A stretch of DNA of 64,000 nucleotides from Methylomonas sp. (GCA_002928965.1 PERU01000012.1:1-64000); one strand, 5' to 3'. Positions 1-10,619 are shown, counted from the first letter of the stretch. Notes: generated by a model not told the origin, from the letters alone. Translations and numbers: made by a program.

Positions 1-223
1 GCCATTCTTCAATGGTTATCGTCCACAGTTCTATTTCAGAACTACCGACGTAACAGGTGCGGTAGAGTTGCCAGAAGGCGTTGAAATGGTAATGCCGGGT
101 GACAACATTGCTGTCACAGTAAAATTGATCGCACCCATTGCGATGGAAGACGGTTTACGCTTCGCGATTCGTGAAGGTGGTCGTACCGTTGGTGCGGGCG
201 TTGTTGCTTCAATCATTGAGTAA
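1..223 (+). CDS. tuf: Elongation factor Tu, C-terminal fragment (cut by window edge)
   Basis: The last 73 codons of EF-Tu are present; the first full codon begins at base 2. EF-Tu carries aminoacyl-tRNA to the ribosomal A site as a GTP complex. The visible part is the end of domain 3, recognisable from [16 protein letters not shown] and the terminal stretch [12 protein letters not shown] ending in SIIE. The TAA stop lies 5 bases before rpsJ, so tuf and the S10 operon look co-transcribed, as in the str-S10 arrangement of many gammaproteobacteria. The G domain is outside the window. Arginine codons here are mostly CGT/CGC, unlike the AGA-rich genes that follow rpsJ. Confidence 0.97.
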   Translation, partial: PFFNGYRPQFYFRTTDVTGAVELPEGVEMVMPGDNIAVTVKLIAPIAMEDGLRFAIREGGRTVGAGVVASIIE

Positions 224-228
224 TTAAA

Positions 229-540
229 ATGGCTAATCAAACTATCCGTATCCAATTGAAAGCTTTCGATCATAAGTTGATTGATCAATCGGCGGGTGAA
301 ATTGTTGAGACAGCAAAAAGGACCGGTGCCCAAGTCAAAGGGCCAATTCCGCTGCCTACACGCAAAGAACGCTTCACCATACTGATATCACCGCACGTTA
401 ATAAAGATGCTCGTGATCAGTATGAGTTAAGAACTTACAAACGGATGCTCGATATTGTTGAGCCAACCGATAAAACCGTGGATGCATTGATGAAACTGGA
501 TCTTGCAGCTGGGGTTGATGTTCAAATTAAGCTTAAATAA
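229..540 (+). CDS. rpsJ: 30S ribosomal protein S10
   Basis: 103 aa, the normal S10 length. S10 sits in the 30S head and doubles as NusE in antitermination with NusB. The diagnostic stretch [20 protein letters not shown] (about residues 38-57) and the C-terminal [16 protein letters not shown] are intact. It follows tuf by 5 bases and heads the S10 block. No strong Shine-Dalgarno is seen in the short spacer, so translation probably depends on coupling to tuf. Confidence 0.98.
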   Translation: MANQTIRIQLKAFDHKLIDQSAGEIVETAKRTGAQVKGPIPLPTRKERFTILISPHVNKDARDQYELRTYKRMLDIVEPTDKTVDALMKLDLAAGVDVQIKLK

Positions 541-569
541 AAGCTAGAAATATTTAGAGGAATTGGCAG

Positions 570-1220
570 ATGTCAATAGGTCTTGTTGGTCGTAAATGTG
601 GTATGACCCGAATTTTTTGTGAAGATGGTACTTCAGTACCAGTAACAGTTTTGCACGTTGATTCAAACCGGGTGATTCAAGTAAAAAGTCTTGAAACAGA
701 TGGTTATCGTGCTGTTCAAGTTGCTGCTGGTGATGTTAAATCTTCGAAAGTAAATAAAGCCATGGCTGGTCACTATGCAGCAGCAAATGTCACTGCTGGC
801 CGTGGCCTGTGGGAATTCAGATTAAATAAAGACGAAGGCGTTGAATTATCTGCCGGTTCAGAATTGACTGTTAACGTATTTGAAGCTGGCCAAGTGGTTG
901 ATGTTGCTGGTAATAGCATAGGTAAGGGTTTTGCCGGTACTGTTAAGCGACATAACTTTAGAACACAAGACGCAACACACGGTAACTCAAGATCTCACCG
1001 AGTGCCAGGGTCTAACGGTATGAATCAAACACCAGGCCGGGTTTTCAAAGGCAAAAAAATGTGTGGTCAAATGGGTAATGTAAAGACTACCGTTCAAAAT
1101 CTAACAATACATTCGATTGATGTTGAACGTAACTTGATTTTAGTTAAAGGTGCTGTTCCAGGCGCAAAGGGTGGTGATGTCATAATTACCCCTGCAGTCA
1201 AATTGATAAACAAAGGTTAA
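570..1220 (+). CDS. rplC: 50S ribosomal protein L3
   Basis: 216 aa, close to the usual 205-215. L3 nucleates 50S assembly and reaches toward the peptidyl-transferase centre through its central loop. Visible marks are [13 protein letters not shown] at the N-terminus, the [14 protein letters not shown] loop, and [13 protein letters not shown], which contains the glutamine methylated by PrmB in E. coli. An AGAGGAA-type ribosome-binding site precedes ATG 570. From this gene onward AGA arginine codons become frequent. Confidence 0.98.
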   Translation: MSIGLVGRKCGMTRIFCEDGTSVPVTVLHVDSNRVIQVKSLETDGYRAVQVAAGDVKSSKVNKAMAGHYAAANVTAGRGLWEFRLNKDEGVELSAGSELTVNVFEAGQVVDVAGNSIGKGFAGTVKRHNFRTQDATHGNSRSHRVPGSNGMNQTPGRVFKGKKMCGQMGNVKTTVQNLTIHSIDVERNLILVKGAVPGAKGGDVIITPAVKLINKG

Positions 1221-1223
1221 GTT

Positions 1224-1838
1224 ATGAGTCTGCAAATACCTGCAATCAGTAATACCGGATCAGCATTGGATGTTTCTGAGGCTGTTTTCGGACAAGATTT
1301 TAATGAAACGTTAGTGCATCAGTTAGTCGTTAAATATATGGCAGCTGCCCGAGCTGGCACAAAAGCACAGAAAAATCGCTCTGCTGTAAGTGGTGGTGGT
1401 GCTAAGCCATTTAGACAAAAAGGAACAGGTCGTGCACGTGCTGGAACAACGCGCAGTCCAATTTGGCGGACAGGTGGTGTTAACTTTGCAGCAGTACCGA
1501 GATCATTTGATCAAAAACTGAATAAAAAAATGTATAAGGTTGGCATTAGATCAATATTTTCCGAATTGGTTAGGCAAGACAGAATAGCAATTTGTGATGA
1601 TATTTTGCCATCAACGCCTAAAACAAAAGAATTTTTGAAAAAAATTAAAGATATTGATGCTAAGCGTATTTTGGTAGTAATTGAAGATTTAAATGAAAAT
1701 TTAATTCTTGCAGCGCGAAACTTACCGTACATTGCAGTTGTAACACCGACAAGTGTTGATCCTGTTTCTTTAGTGTCAGCTGATAAAGTAATTGCAACAA
1801 CAGCAGCACTGAAGCAAATTGAGGAGCGTTTAGCATGA
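1224..1838 (+). CDS. rplD: 50S ribosomal protein L4
   Basis: 204 aa. L4 lines the nascent-chain exit tunnel; in E. coli it is also the autogenous repressor of the S10 operon. The tunnel loop appears as KPFRQKGTGRARAGTTRSP followed by WRTGGVNF (about residues 61-88), and the C-terminus ends in a typical helix. Only 3 bases separate it from rplC, and its TGA overlaps the rplW start (ATGA at 1835), implying coupled translation. Whether the E. coli-type L4 leader regulation operates cannot be told, because the operon start is upstream of the window. Confidence 0.98.
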   Translation: MSLQIPAISNTGSALDVSEAVFGQDFNETLVHQLVVKYMAAARAGTKAQKNRSAVSGGGAKPFRQKGTGRARAGTTRSPIWRTGGVNFAAVPRSFDQKLNKKMYKVGIRSIFSELVRQDRIAICDDILPSTPKTKEFLKKIKDIDAKRILVVIEDLNENLILAARNLPYIAVVTPTSVDPVSLVSADKVIATTAALKQIEERLA

Positions 1839-2134
1839 ATATTGAAAAAATCAAGTTAGCCAGCATTTTGACAGCGCCGATAGTGTCAGAGAAAAGTGCA
1901 ACAGTAGCTGATACAAGCAACCAATTCGTTTTTAAAGTCGCAAAGACAGCGACAAAGCTTCAAATTAAAAATGCAGTTGAGATGATGTTTGATGTCAAAG
2001 TAGAGTCAGTGCACGTTCTGAATGTAAAGGGCAAGGTAAAACGCTTTGGGCGTACATTAGGTAAAAGATCAGACTGGAAAAAGGCATACGTCAAATTACA
2101 GTCTGGACACAATATTGAATTAGCAACAGCTTAA
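1835..2134 (+). CDS. rplW: 50S ribosomal protein L23
   Basis: 99 aa, standard size. L23 is at the tunnel exit and is the docking site for trigger factor (tig lies at 45.7 kb here) and SRP. Recognisable segments are LTAPIVSEKSA near the N-terminus, FKVAKTATKLQIKNAVE in the middle, and GRTLGKRSDWKKAYVKL near the end. It starts inside the rplD stop through a 4-base ATGA overlap. Confidence 0.97.
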   Translation: MNIEKIKLASILTAPIVSEKSATVADTSNQFVFKVAKTATKLQIKNAVEMMFDVKVESVHVLNVKGKVKRFGRTLGKRSDWKKAYVKLQSGHNIELATA

Positions 2135-2165
2135 GATTTAAGATCAATAGGAGCGGTAGAAAAGC

Positions 2166-2993
2166 ATGGCTATTCTAAAATCTAAACCGACATCTGCGGG
2201 TTCTCGGTTTGTAGTGCGTGTACAAAATAATGATTTGCATAAGGGTAAGCCATTTGCGCAACTACTAGAGAAAAATAACAAATCTGGTGGTCGTAACAAT
2301 ACAGGCAGAATCACGACTCGTCACATAGGCGGTGGTCATAAAAAGTTCTACCGTATTATTGATTTTAAACGCAACAAACTTGAAATCCCGGCTGTTGTAG
2401 AAAGAATTGAATACGACCCAAATAGAACGGCTAACATAGCATTGGTTCTTTTCAAGGATGGCGAACGTAGATATATAATTGCACCAAAAGGTATAGTTAT
2501 TGGTCAGGAAATACTTAGTTCAGAAACGACACCGGTAAAGCCTGGTAACTGTATGCCATTACGTAATATGCCATTGGGTACAACAATTCACTGTGTTGAA
2601 TTGAAACCTGGAAAAGGTGCGCAAATTGCCAGAAGTGCTGGAACATCAGTTCAACTTGTTGCAAAAGATGGAGCTTATGTAACTATTCGTTTACGTTCAG
2701 GTGAAATGCGCAAAGTTCCATCGGATTGTAAAGGTGTTGTAGGCGAAGTATCAAACTCTGAGCATAACCTGATTTCATTAGGTAAGGCTGGAGCGAAAAG
2801 ATGGAGGGGTGTCCGCCCAACTGTTCGGGGTGTCGCTATGAATCCTGTCGATCACCCGCATGGTGGTGGTGAAGGTAGAACATCAGGTGGTAGACATCCA
2901 GTTTCACCATGGGGTACGCCTACTAAAGGGTACAAAACACGCAAAAATAAACGTACTAACAATATGATTGTTAGACGCCGTAATAAAAAATAA
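2166..2993 (+). CDS. rplB: 50S ribosomal protein L2
   Basis: 275 aa, normal length. L2 helps join the subunits and supports the peptidyl-transferase centre. The family signature [17 protein letters not shown], with the conserved histidine of HPHGGGEG, is at about residues 226-242, and [19 protein letters not shown] near residue 42 is intact. ATAGGAGCG upstream supplies the ribosome-binding site for ATG 2166. Confidence 0.98.
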   Translation: MAILKSKPTSAGSRFVVRVQNNDLHKGKPFAQLLEKNNKSGGRNNTGRITTRHIGGGHKKFYRIIDFKRNKLEIPAVVERIEYDPNRTANIALVLFKDGERRYIIAPKGIVIGQEILSSETTPVKPGNCMPLRNMPLGTTIHCVELKPGKGAQIARSAGTSVQLVAKDGAYVTIRLRSGEMRKVPSDCKGVVGEVSNSEHNLISLGKAGAKRWRGVRPTVRGVAMNPVDHPHGGGEGRTSGGRHPVSPWGTPTKGYKTRKNKRTNNMIVRRRNKK

Positions 2994-3005
2994 GAGGTAT
3001 TACAC

Positions 3006-3278
3006 GTGCCGCGTTCAATTAAAAAAGGTCCATTTATTGATCATCACCTGCTAAAGAAAGTTGAAGAAGCAGTGAGAGCAAATAACCGGAAACCGATTAA
3101 AACTTGGTCAAGAAGATCGATGATTAGCCCGGATATGTTGGGCTTGACCATAGCTGTGCACAATGGCAAGCAGCACATTCCAGTTCTGATTTCAGAAAAT
3201 ATGGTTGGTCATAAGTTAGGTGAGTTTTCACCGACAAGAACTTATAAAGGCCACATTATTGATAAAAAATCTAGATAA
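3006..3278 (+). CDS. rpsS: 30S ribosomal protein S19 (GTG start)
   Basis: 90 aa. S19 pairs with S13 in the 30S head near the A-site finger. [17 protein letters not shown] and the C-terminal [17 protein letters not shown] are diagnostic. The start is GTG at 3006, preceded by AAGAGGT. The position is fixed because the second residue, Pro, opens the mature protein in homologues. Confidence 0.97.
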   Translation: MPRSIKKGPFIDHHLLKKVEEAVRANNRKPIKTWSRRSMISPDMLGLTIAVHNGKQHIPVLISENMVGHKLGEFSPTRTYKGHIIDKKSR

Positions 3279-3287
3279 GGGGGGGAT

Positions 3288-3620
3288 GTGGAAATTTCAG
3301 CTAAATTAAGTAATGCACCTCTATCTGCACAAAAAGCAAGATTAGTCGGTGATCAAATTCGCGGTTTGCCCGTTGAAAAAGCTTTAAATATTTTAAATTT
3401 TAGTTCAAAAAAAGCTGCAGCTATTATTAAAAAAATTCTTGAATCTGCTATTGCAAATGCAGAGCACAACGAAAGTGCGGACGTGGACGAGTTGAAAGTA
3501 TCAACAGTTTATGTGAATGAAGGCAGAGTTATGAAGCGAATCAGTGCCAGAGCTAAAGGTAGAGCTAATCACATTCTGAAAAGAACTTGTCACATAACAA
3601 TTAAAGTAGCAGAAAGCTAA
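3288..3620 (+). CDS. rplV: 50S ribosomal protein L22 (GTG start)
   Basis: 110 aa. L22 contributes the tunnel constriction with L4. Family features visible are [21 protein letters not shown] near the N-terminus, [15 protein letters not shown], and the tunnel hairpin around [18 protein letters not shown]. The GTG at 3288 follows an AAGGGGGG ribosome-binding site. Arginine codons here are mainly AGA, an example of the composition seen through the S10-spc block. Confidence 0.97.
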   Translation: MEISAKLSNAPLSAQKARLVGDQIRGLPVEKALNILNFSSKKAAAIIKKILESAIANAEHNESADVDELKVSTVYVNEGRVMKRISARAKGRANHILKRTCHITIKVAES

Positions 3621-3632
3621 TAGAGGTAGAAA

Positions 3633-4304
3633 ATGGGTCAAAAGGTTCATCCCACGGGCATACGTCTCGGGATTGTAAAAGATTGGACTTCAAGATGGTA
3701 TGCAAATAGCCAGAATTACCCTGTACTTCTGTTACAAGATCTGAAGGTTCGCGAATATATCAAGAAAAAGCTTGCACATGCATCTGTTAGTCGCGTTCAG
3801 ATAAATCGGCCGGCTAATAATGCAAACATTACAGTACACACTGCAAGGCCGGGTATTGTTATTGGCAAAAAGGGTGAAGATATTGATGTCCTAAGACAAG
3901 ATATTTCGGCCATGATGGGTGTGCCAGTCCAGCTTAATGTGGAAGAGATAAGAAAGCCTGAATTAGACGCATATTTAGTTGCTGAAAGTATCGCTCAACA
4001 ACTAGAGAAACGTATCATGTACCGAAGAGCAATGAAAAGAGCTGTGACTAATACAATGCGATTAGGCGCTGAAGGTATAAAGATTACTGTGGCTGGGCGT
4101 TTAAATGGCGCTGAGATAGCGCGTACTGAGTGGTATAGAGAAGGTCGAGTACCATTGCACACATTGCGAGCAGATATTGATTACGGTACAGCTGAAGCCA
4201 AAACCACATACGGCATTATCGGTATAAAGGTTTGGATTTTCAAAGGTGAAGTCTTTGATATGGATGCCCATGCAGCTTCGTTAAACTCTGACTCTAAAAA
4301 ATAG
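3633..4304 (+). CDS. rpsC: 30S ribosomal protein S3
   Basis: 223 aa. S3 forms part of the mRNA entry site and has helicase-supporting Arg/Lys residues. [18 protein letters not shown] opens the protein. The KH-domain GxxG loop appears as [14 protein letters not shown] (about residues 72-85), and [17 protein letters not shown] lies in the C-terminal domain. Both domains are complete. Confidence 0.98.
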   Translation: MGQKVHPTGIRLGIVKDWTSRWYANSQNYPVLLLQDLKVREYIKKKLAHASVSRVQINRPANNANITVHTARPGIVIGKKGEDIDVLRQDISAMMGVPVQLNVEEIRKPELDAYLVAESIAQQLEKRIMYRRAMKRAVTNTMRLGAEGIKITVAGRLNGAEIARTEWYREGRVPLHTLRADIDYGTAEAKTTYGIIGIKVWIFKGEVFDMDAHAASLNSDSKK

Positions 4305-4320
4305 TTGAAGGAACAAGAAA

Positions 4321-4734
4321 ATGCTTCAGCCTAAAAGAACAAAATTTCGAAAGCAACATACTGGTAGAAACAACGGAACAGCATTAAGAGGTTCTTCAGT
4401 AAGTTTTGGCGAGTATGGATTAAAATCGATAAGTCGTGGTAGAATGACGGCCCGTCAAATCGAGGCCGCTCGTAGGGCAATCAGTCGTCATGTGAAAAGA
4501 GGTGGAAAAATTTGGATACGAATTTTTCCTGATAAACCCATTACTAAGAAACCATTAGAAGTACGTATGGGTAAAGGTAAAGGTAGTGTAGAATACTGGG
4601 TTGCTCAAATAAAACCGGGCACGATGCTGTTTGAGATTGAAGGGGTTTCAGAAGAGTTAGCGCGTGAGGCGTTTGAATTGGCAGCAGCTAAACTTCCGGT
4701 TAAAACAACATTTTCTGCACGGACAATAATGTAA
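4321..4734 (+). CDS. rplP: 50S ribosomal protein L16
   Basis: 137 aa. L16 organises the A- and P-site tRNA elbow region. [19 protein letters not shown] and [20 protein letters not shown] are family signatures. [11 protein letters not shown] contains the arginine equivalent to E. coli Arg81, which is hydroxylated by the oxygenase RoxA/YcfD. The stop TAA shares its last base with the rpmC ATG (TAATG). Confidence 0.98.
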   Translation: MLQPKRTKFRKQHTGRNNGTALRGSSVSFGEYGLKSISRGRMTARQIEAARRAISRHVKRGGKIWIRIFPDKPITKKPLEVRMGKGKGSVEYWVAQIKPGTMLFEIEGVSEELAREAFELAAAKLPVKTTFSARTIM

Positions 4735-4925
4735 TGAATGCTTCAGAATTAAGAAATAAATCGAAAGATGAGTTGATGTCTAATCTTTTGGATTTAGCAC
4801 GTGAACAATTCAATTTGAGAATGCAAAAAGGTACTGGCCAGTTAGTGAAGTCGAGTCAAGTTAAGCAGGTTAGACGCGATATTGCTCGTATCAATACTGT
4901 TTTAAGTGAAAAGGCGAGAATTTAA
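4734..4925 (+). CDS. rpmC: 50S ribosomal protein L29
   Basis: 63 aa, the expected size. L29 is a two-helix protein beside L23 at the tunnel exit. [20 protein letters not shown] and [12 protein letters not shown] with a basic [14 protein letters not shown] helix are typical. It starts on the last base of the rplP stop, so translation is coupled. Confidence 0.96.
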   Translation: MNASELRNKSKDELMSNLLDLAREQFNLRMQKGTGQLVKSSQVKQVRRDIARINTVLSEKARI

Positions 4926-4926
4926 A

Positions 4927-5190
4927 ATGAACGATAAAGCTGAAAGAGTCCGCACGGTAATAGGTCGGGTTGTTAGTAACAAAATGGATAAAACAGCTGC
5001 TGTTTTGGTAGAAAGATTAGTAAAACATCCTGTTTACGGTAAATATATCAAGCGGTCAACTAAGTTTTTAGTTCATGATGAAAACAATATATGTAAAGAA
5101 GGTGATGTGGTTTCTATAACTTCCTGTCGCCCTTTATCAAAAAACAAAACATTCAAGTTAGTAGAAATTTTAGAAGCTACTAAAAAATAA
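4927..5190 (+). CDS. rpsQ: 30S ribosomal protein S17
   Basis: 87 aa when started at ATG 4927, one base after the rpmC stop. A longer in-frame start inside rpmC is possible but unlikely, because homologues begin near [10 protein letters not shown]17 is a primary 16S-binding OB-fold protein. [20 protein letters not shown] and the HDENN/GDVV segments identify it. Confidence 0.96.
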   Translation: MNDKAERVRTVIGRVVSNKMDKTAAVLVERLVKHPVYGKYIKRSTKFLVHDENNICKEGDVVSITSCRPLSKNKTFKLVEILEATKK

Positions 5191-5218
5191 TTCATTTCTA
5201 TTTAGTTGGGAATTTAAA

Positions 5219-5587
5219 ATGATTCAGATGCAAACTAGCCTTGACGTCGCCGATAATAGTGGCGCAAAAAAGGTCATGTGTATCAAAGTATTAGGTGGCT
5301 CTCATAGGCGCTATGCTGGTATAGGCGATATTATTAAAGTCAGTGTTAAAGACGCAATGCCAAGAACGCGTGTCAAAAAAGGTGATGTCTATAACGCCCT
5401 AGTTGTCAGAACAAGAAAAGGTGTTCGTAGGGCTGATGGCTCAATTATTCGATTTGATGGGAATGCTGCCGTTATTTTAAATAACCAACTTCAGCCAATA
5501 GGTACCCGTATTTTTGGACCAGTAACTAGAGAGTTAAGAGGGGATAAATTTATGAAAATTATCTCACTTGCTCCTGAAGTTCTTTAA
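5219..5587 (+). CDS. rplN: 50S ribosomal protein L14
   Basis: 122 aa. L14 lies at the subunit interface and, in other bacteria, binds the silencing factor Rsf[21 protein letters not shown] and the C-terminal [21 protein letters not shown] are invariant-type family segments. It begins the spc block after a 28-base gap from rpsQ. Confidence 0.98.
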   Translation: MIQMQTSLDVADNSGAKKVMCIKVLGGSHRRYAGIGDIIKVSVKDAMPRTRVKKGDVYNALVVRTRKGVRRADGSIIRFDGNAAVILNNQLQPIGTRIFGPVTRELRGDKFMKIISLAPEVL

Positions 5588-5603
5588 TTATTGGGTATCG
5601 AAT

Positions 5604-5921
5604 ATGCAAAAAATTAAACATGGCGATGAAGTAATCGTTATTGTAGGTAAAGATAAAGGTAAGCTAGGGAAGGTTGTCAAAATAATTGACGATCGGAAAG
5701 TTCTGGTTGAGGGTATCAATACAGTTAAGAAGCACCAGCGTGGAAATCCAAATATTGGAGTATCCGGTGGTATTATTAGTAAAGATATGCCTGTCGATAT
5801 TTCTAACGTGGCTTTATTCAATCCTAAGACAAAAAAAGCTGATCGGGTAGGGTTTAGAATTCTGGAAGACGGGAAAAAAGTCAGATATTTTAAATCAACT
5901 GATGATGTTGTTGGTCTATAA
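5604..5921 (+). CDS. rplX: 50S ribosomal protein L24
   Basis: 105 aa from ATG 5604; an upstream alternative start overlaps rplN and lacks homologue-like sequence. L24 is an assembly initiator with an N-terminal KOW motif, visible as [20 protein letters not shown] (about residues 5-24). [15 protein letters not shown] closes the protein. Confidence 0.96.
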   Translation: MQKIKHGDEVIVIVGKDKGKLGKVVKIIDDRKVLVEGINTVKKHQRGNPNIGVSGGIISKDMPVDISNVALFNPKTKKADRVGFRILEDGKKVRYFKSTDDVVGL

Positions 5922-5933
5922 GGTAATATAGCT

Positions 5934-6473
5934 ATGGCAAGATTAGAAACAAAATACAAAAGTGAAATTGTGCCAGCAATGCAGGAACAATTTAATTATA
6001 AGTCAATAATGCAAGTGCCGAAAATAACGAAAATCACCTTGAATATGGGTGTAGGTGAAGCCATTGCTGACAAAAAGATTTTACAATCTGCAGTTGCAGA
6101 TATGGAAAAGATAACTGGTCAAAAAGCAGTTGTTACACTAGCGAGAAAATCTATAGCAGGTTTCAAAATACGTGATGACATGCCGATTGGTTGTAAAGTC
6201 ACGCTTCGCGGGGCTAAAATGTATGAGTTTTTTGATAGATTAATTACTATAGCAATTCCCCGTATTCGCGACTTTAGAGGAATGAACTCCAAAAGTTTTG
6301 ATGGTCGTGGTAATTATTCGATGGGAATTAAAGAGCAAATTATTTTCCCTGAAATTGATTACGATAAGATTGATGCACTCCGTGGAATGGATATTTGTAT
6401 AACAACAACTGCTAAAACAGATGAAGAAGGTTTGGCACTGTTGAAACAATTTAATTTCCCATTCAAAAACTAG
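5934..6473 (+). CDS. rplE: 50S ribosomal protein L5
   Basis: 179 aa. L5 binds 5S rRNA and contacts P-site t[19 protein letters not shown] (about residues 28-43) is the conserved N-terminal strand, [18 protein letters not shown] lies in the second half, and [15 protein letters not shown] is near the C-terminus. Length and termini match the family. Confidence 0.98.
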   Translation: MARLETKYKSEIVPAMQEQFNYKSIMQVPKITKITLNMGVGEAIADKKILQSAVADMEKITGQKAVVTLARKSIAGFKIRDDMPIGCKVTLRGAKMYEFFDRLITIAIPRIRDFRGMNSKSFDGRGNYSMGIKEQIIFPEIDYDKIDALRGMDICITTTAKTDEEGLALLKQFNFPFKN

Positions 6474-6483
6474 GAGCAGCATT

Positions 6484-6789
6484 ATGGCTAAGAAATCAAT
6501 GATTGCTCGAGAAGTTAAACGAGCCAATTTAATTAAAAAATATCAATCCAAAAGAGATGCTTTAAAGGCAGTAATTAGGTCGCCTAATACAACTTTTGAA
6601 GAAAAGGAAAGTGCTCAACTCCAATTACAAAAATTACCAAGAGACTCTAGCAAATCTAGATTACGTAATCGTTGTAACTTAACTGGCCGTCCTCACGGTT
6701 ATTACAGAAAATTTGGCTTAAGCCGGAACAAATTGAGAGAAGCTACAATGCGTGGCGATGTTCCTGGTGTAACAAAGGCCAGTTGGTAA
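6484..6789 (+). CDS. rpsN: 30S ribosomal protein S14, zinc-independent form
   Basis: 101 aa. This is the long, zinc-independent S14 type: only one cysteine is present ([12 protein letters not shown]), so the CxxC pairs of the short zinc-binding form are missing. [20 protein letters not shown] and [16 protein letters not shown] are typical. S14 is a late-assembling 30S head protein. Confidence 0.97.
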   Translation: MAKKSMIAREVKRANLIKKYQSKRDALKAVIRSPNTTFEEKESAQLQLQKLPRDSSKSRLRNRCNLTGRPHGYYRKFGLSRNKLREATMRGDVPGVTKASW

Positions 6790-6819
6790 TTCTGTTTCTT
6801 ACGTATTTGGAGAATATAA

Positions 6820-7215
6820 ATGAGTATGACAGATCCGATAGCAGATATGTTGACCAGAATAAGAAATGGTCAATCTGCTGGTAAAAAAGCTGTAAAAATG
6901 CCTTCTTCAAAATTGAAGCTGGCAATTGCAAAAGTTTTGAAAGAAGAAGGTTATATTACTGATTTTAAATCAGAACAGAATGGTAATCATTTAGAAATGA
7001 CGGTCGAGTTAAAATATTTTAATGGTGTTCCCGTTATTGAAAACGTTAAACGTGTAAGTCGTCCTGGTCTTAGAATTTACAAATCCAAAGATGAATTGCC
7101 AAAAGTACTGGGTGGATTGGGTATAGCAATAGTCTCTACATCCAATGGTGTCATGACAGATCGCGCTGCACGTGCAATCGGTCATGGTGGCGAAGTGATT
7201 TGTACCGTTTGCTAG
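6820..7215 (+). CDS. rpsH: 30S ribosomal protein S8
   Basis: 131 aa. S8 is a primary 16S-binding protein; in E. coli it represses the spc operon by binding mRNA near rpl[19 protein letters not shown] opens it, and the C-terminal [20 protein letters not shown] is the RNA-binding signature. A ribosome-binding site (TTGGAGAAT) precedes ATG 6820. Confidence 0.98.
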   Translation: MSMTDPIADMLTRIRNGQSAGKKAVKMPSSKLKLAIAKVLKEEGYITDFKSEQNGNHLEMTVELKYFNGVPVIENVKRVSRPGLRIYKSKDELPKVLGGLGIAIVSTSNGVMTDRAARAIGHGGEVICTVC

Positions 7216-7230
7216 GTATAAGGAGATAAC

Positions 7231-7764
7231 ATGTCAAGAGTAGCAAATGCTCCAATTAATTTACCGACTGGTGTTGATATCAATATCAATGGTAATAGTA
7301 TGGTAGTTAAGGGTAAATTGGGTGAGTTGACCTTCAGTCTCCATGAATCGATTAAACTCGATATCGATCAGCAGCAAATTAAAATACTTTGGGATCATAA
7401 CTCAAAAAACTCAAAAGCCTTCGCAGGTACTGCAAGAGCATCGATTAACAATATGGTGCACGGTGTCTCAGAGGGGTTTGTTAAAAAAATGCTATTAGTA
7501 GGTGTCGGTTATAGAGCCCAAGTTAAAGGTGATTTACTGACATTGTCGCTTGGGTATTCAAATCCGGTTGAATATACTGTGCCAGATGGGGTCACAGTTG
7601 AGTTGCCAACCCAGACTGAATTACATGTTAAAGGAAGCGATAAACAAAAGGTAGGTCAAGTCGCTTCAGAAATTAGATCATTCCGTCCGCCTGAGCCTTA
7701 CAAAGGAAAAGGGGTTAGGATTGCTGATGAATATGTAGCTCGTAAAGAAGCCAAGAAAAAATAG
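7231..7764 (+). CDS. rplF: 50S ribosomal protein L6
   Basis: 177 aa. L6 lies near the sarcin-ricin loop and the factor-binding site. It shows the family's two-repeat organisation; the C-terminal [20 protein letters not shown] motif is diagnostic, and [20 protein letters not shown] lies mid-protein. ATAAGGAGATAAC upstream gives a strong ribosome-binding site. Confidence 0.98.
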   Translation: MSRVANAPINLPTGVDININGNSMVVKGKLGELTFSLHESIKLDIDQQQIKILWDHNSKNSKAFAGTARASINNMVHGVSEGFVKKMLLVGVGYRAQVKGDLLTLSLGYSNPVEYTVPDGVTVELPTQTELHVKGSDKQKVGQVASEIRSFRPPEPYKGKGVRIADEYVARKEAKKK

Positions 7765-7772
7765 GTAAACAG

Positions 7773-8126
7773 ATGGATAAAAAGTCCGCTAGATTAAAAA
7801 GAGCTTTGAAGTTACGTTGCAAAATTAAAAAGCAAGAAGTTAATAGACTAACGATTCATAGAACTTCTCAGCATATCTACGCTCAGGTTTTAAGCGCTGA
7901 TGGTAGGGTAACCTTGGCATCTGCATCAACTGTTCAAGTAGATATTAAAGGCAATTTAAAAAACACAAGCAATGTAAATGCTGCATCTGAGGTTGGTAAA
8001 AAGATCGCTGAAAGAGCAATTGCTGCAGGCGTAACTGATGTTGCGTTTGATCGCTCAGGTTTTAAATATCATGGTCGCGTTAAAGCATTAGCTGATGCTG
8101 CACGCGAAGCTGGATTGAAGTTTTAG
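7773..8126 (+). CDS. rplR: 50S ribosomal protein L18
   Basis: 117 aa. L18 with L5 holds 5S rRNA in the central protuberance. [20 protein letters not shown] and the C-terminal [20 protein letters not shown] are family hallmarks. The basic N-terminal tail is intact. Confidence 0.97.
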   Translation: MDKKSARLKRALKLRCKIKKQEVNRLTIHRTSQHIYAQVLSADGRVTLASASTVQVDIKGNLKNTSNVNAASEVGKKIAERAIAAGVTDVAFDRSGFKYHGRVKALADAAREAGLKF

Positions 8127-8136
8127 GGGAATTAGA

Positions 8137-8643
8137 ATGGCGACGGCACCAGCTCAAGGTAGTACAGATGGTTTACAAGAAAAACTTGTTAACGTCAGAC
8201 GTGTGGCAAAAGTGGTTAAAGGTGGTAGAGTTTTTGGCTTTGCAGCTTTAACAGTTGTTGGCGATGGTGAAGGAAGGGTAGGGTACGGAGTCTCAAAAGC
8301 TCGTGAAGTACCTGTTGCCATTCAAAAATCACTGGAGCAGGCTAGAAAAAATATGCGTAAAGTCAGTCTCAAAGAAGGGACTTTACAATATTCAATTATG
8401 TCTTCTACCGGCGCTGCAAAAGTTTATATGCAGCCTGCTTCCGAAGGTACTGGGATTATTGCTGGTGGGGCAATGAGAGCTGTATTTGAAGTTGTTGGTG
8501 TACATAATGTTTTGGCAAAATGTATTGGCACAAATAACCCTATCAATGTTGTAAGAGCAACTATAAATGGCTTAACATCAATGCATGATGCCAAGCAAAT
8601 AGCTGCAAAACGTGGTTTGAGTGTTGAACAAATTACAGGATAA
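8137..8643 (+). CDS. rpsE: 30S ribosomal protein S5
   Basis: 168 aa. S5 helps maintain decoding accuracy; mutations in it give spectinomycin or ram phenotypes in E. coli. [20 protein letters not shown] spans the spectinomycin loop region (about residues 15-34). Further signatures are [20 protein letters not shown] and [10 protein letters not shown]. Confidence 0.98.
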   Translation: MATAPAQGSTDGLQEKLVNVRRVAKVVKGGRVFGFAALTVVGDGEGRVGYGVSKAREVPVAIQKSLEQARKNMRKVSLKEGTLQYSIMSSTGAAKVYMQPASEGTGIIAGGAMRAVFEVVGVHNVLAKCIGTNNPINVVRATINGLTSMHDAKQIAAKRGLSVEQITG

Positions 8644-8648
8644 TTCCC

Positions 8649-8834
8649 ATGGTTGCTAAAAAAATAAGAGTAATGATGACTAAAAGCAAAAATGGGCGCT
8701 TAAAAAATCATCAACAATGTTTAAAAGGTTTGGGCTTACATAAGATTCGCCAAACTGTTGAAGTTATTGATACTCCTGAAAATCGGGGCATGATCAACAA
8801 AATCGCATACATGTTAAAAGTTGAGGAAATTTGA
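8649..8834 (+). CDS. rpmD: 50S ribosomal protein L30
   Basis: 61 aa, normal for bacterial L30. [30 protein letters not shown] and [18 protein letters not shown] match the small ferredoxin-like L30 fold. The TGA stop shares a base with the ATG of rplO (TGATG). Confidence 0.95.
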   Translation: MVAKKIRVMMTKSKNGRLKNHQQCLKGLGLHKIRQTVEVIDTPENRGMINKIAYMLKVEEI

Positions 8835-9268
8835 TGTACCTTAATACTATTCAAGCATCATATGGTGCGCGGAAAAAAGCCAAACGTGTTGGACGGGGTA
8901 TCGGCTGTACTGACGGAAAAACCTGCGGTAGAGGTCATAAAGGTCAAAAGGCTCGAAGTGGTGGTTTTCATAAGGTAGGATTTGAAGGTGGTCAAATGCC
9001 ACTTCAAAGAAGACTTCCAAAAGTCGGTTTTACTTCTAGGATGAGCAAATTCTCTGCTGAAATAAGATTGCACGAAATTGCTAATTTAGAAGCTGATGTA
9101 ATCGATTTGCAAGTTTTAATTGATAACAATATTGTTCCTGTATTCTCAAAGAAAGTTAAACTGATACGATCAGGTAGCATATCAAAGGCTATTAAGTTAA
9201 AAGGCATTTTTGTAACCGCTGGTGCTCGAGAATTAATCGAAGCGGCTGGTGGTAATGTTGAGGCATAA
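8834..9268 (+). CDS. rplO: 50S ribosomal protein L15
   Basis: 144 aa from ATG 8834, which overlaps the last base of the rpmD stop. A TTG one codon upstream is less likely. L15 is a late assembly protein contacting 23S domains II and V. KKAKRVGRGIGCTDGKTCGR and GHKGQKARSGG are the glycine/arginine-rich N-terminal extension. The usual third glycine-run residues are partly replaced by Cys-containing sequence (GCTDGKTCGRG), which also occurs in some proteobacteria. Confidence 0.97.
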   Translation: MYLNTIQASYGARKKAKRVGRGIGCTDGKTCGRGHKGQKARSGGFHKVGFEGGQMPLQRRLPKVGFTSRMSKFSAEIRLHEIANLEADVIDLQVLIDNNIVPVFSKKVKLIRSGSISKAIKLKGIFVTAGARELIEAAGGNVEA

Positions 9269-10594
9269 GTGAGCACAAAAGCATATGATGTATCAGCTGG
9301 TAAATTTCAATTTGGTGAGCTAAAGGCCAGATTGCTTTTCGTATTAGGTGCCTTTGTTGTTTATCGTGTCGGTGCCCACATACCAGTTCCAGGAATAGAC
9401 CCAAATGCATTAGCTGCAATGTTTGCTCAGCAATCCGGAAGTATATTGGATATGTTCAATATGTTTTCCGGTGGTGCTTTGATGAGACTAAGTTTGTTCG
9501 CATTGGGCATTATGCCCTATATTTCTGCTTCAATCATTATGCAGCTAATGACCATAGTGATTCCTGCAATGGAGCAAATGAAGAAAGAAGGCGAATCTGG
9601 ACGTCGTAAAATTACGCAATACACAAGATATGCAACTGTGTTGTTGGCTACATTTCAATCTATAGGTATTTCTGTTGCTCTCCAGAATCAATCTGCAGGG
9701 GGGATGGCAGTTGTAATAAATCCTGGTATAGCATTTGTCCTCGTTACAACATTGACATTAGTAACTGGTACGATGTTCCTTATGTGGTTAGGTGAGCAGG
9801 TTACTGAGCGTGGCATTGGTAATGGTATATCTCTCATTATTTTTGCAGGTATTGTTTCGGGTCTTCCGTCTGCTATTGGTGGCACATTGGAGCTTGCTAG
9901 AACTGGTGAAATGAATGGTGCCTTTATAGTTTTATTGTTCGCAATTTCTATTGTAGTAACAGGTATTGTTGTATTTGTTGAAAGAGCTCAGAGAAGGATT
10001 ACGATTAATTATCCTAAGCGTCAACAAGGTAATAAAGTTTATGCGGGACAAACATCTTTTTTACCGTTGAAATTAAACATGGCTGGTGTAATACCGCCAA
10101 TTTTTGCTTCAAGTATTATTCTTTTTCCTGCTACAATCGCTGGTTGGTTTGGTAATGTAGAAGGTTTTGCTTGGTTGCAAGATGTTTCAAGTATTCTATC
10201 GCCTGGACAGCCTGTTTATGTGATGTTTTACGCTTTAGCTATCATTTTTTTCTGTTTCTTCTATACGGCTTTAGTCTTTAATTCGAAGGAAACAGCTGAA
10301 AATTTGAAGAAATCTGGTGCATATCTACCAGGAATAAGGCCAGGTGTACAGACGACTGCATATATTGACAAAGTAATGACTCGTCTAACGCTTATAGGTG
10401 CTATATACATTACGCTTATTTGCTTGCTGCCGGAGTTTCTAATAGTCTATTGGAATGTTCCATTCTCTTTTGGCGGTACCTCTCTCCTTATTATTGTTGT
10501 GGTGGTGATGGATTTCATTTCACAAATGCAAACCCATTTAATGTCTCAGCAATATGAAAGTTTGATGAAAAAAGCCAATTTAAAAAGAAATTGA
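9269..10594 (+). CDS. secY: Preprotein translocase subunit SecY (GTG start)
   Basis: 441 aa. SecY is the pore subunit of the SecYEG channel in the inner membrane. Ten hydrophobic segments can be traced. [11 protein letters not shown] (about residues 36-46) follows the first membrane segment, and [17 protein letters not shown] corresponds to the plug region. [15 protein letters not shown] is the cytoplasmic loop that interacts with the ribosome and SecA. The start is GTG at 9269, with no spacer after the rplO stop, indicating coupled translation. Confidence 0.98.
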   Translation: MSTKAYDVSAGKFQFGELKARLLFVLGAFVVYRVGAHIPVPGIDPNALAAMFAQQSGSILDMFNMFSGGALMRLSLFALGIMPYISASIIMQLMTIVIPAMEQMKKEGESGRRKITQYTRYATVLLATFQSIGISVALQNQSAGGMAVVINPGIAFVLVTTLTLVTGTMFLMWLGEQVTERGIGNGISLIIFAGIVSGLPSAIGGTLELARTGEMNGAFIVLLFAISIVVTGIVVFVERAQRRITINYPKRQQGNKVYAGQTSFLPLKLNMAGVIPPIFASSIILFPATIAGWFGNVEGFAWLQDVSSILSPGQPVYVMFYALAIIFFCFFYTALVFNSKETAENLKKSGAYLPGIRPGVQTTAYIDKVMTRLTLIGAIYITLICLLPEFLIVYWNVPFSFGGTSLLIIVVVVMDFISQMQTHLMSQQYESLMKKANLKRN

Positions 10595-10619
10595 ATTAAA
10601 TATTATTTAGGAGTTAGCC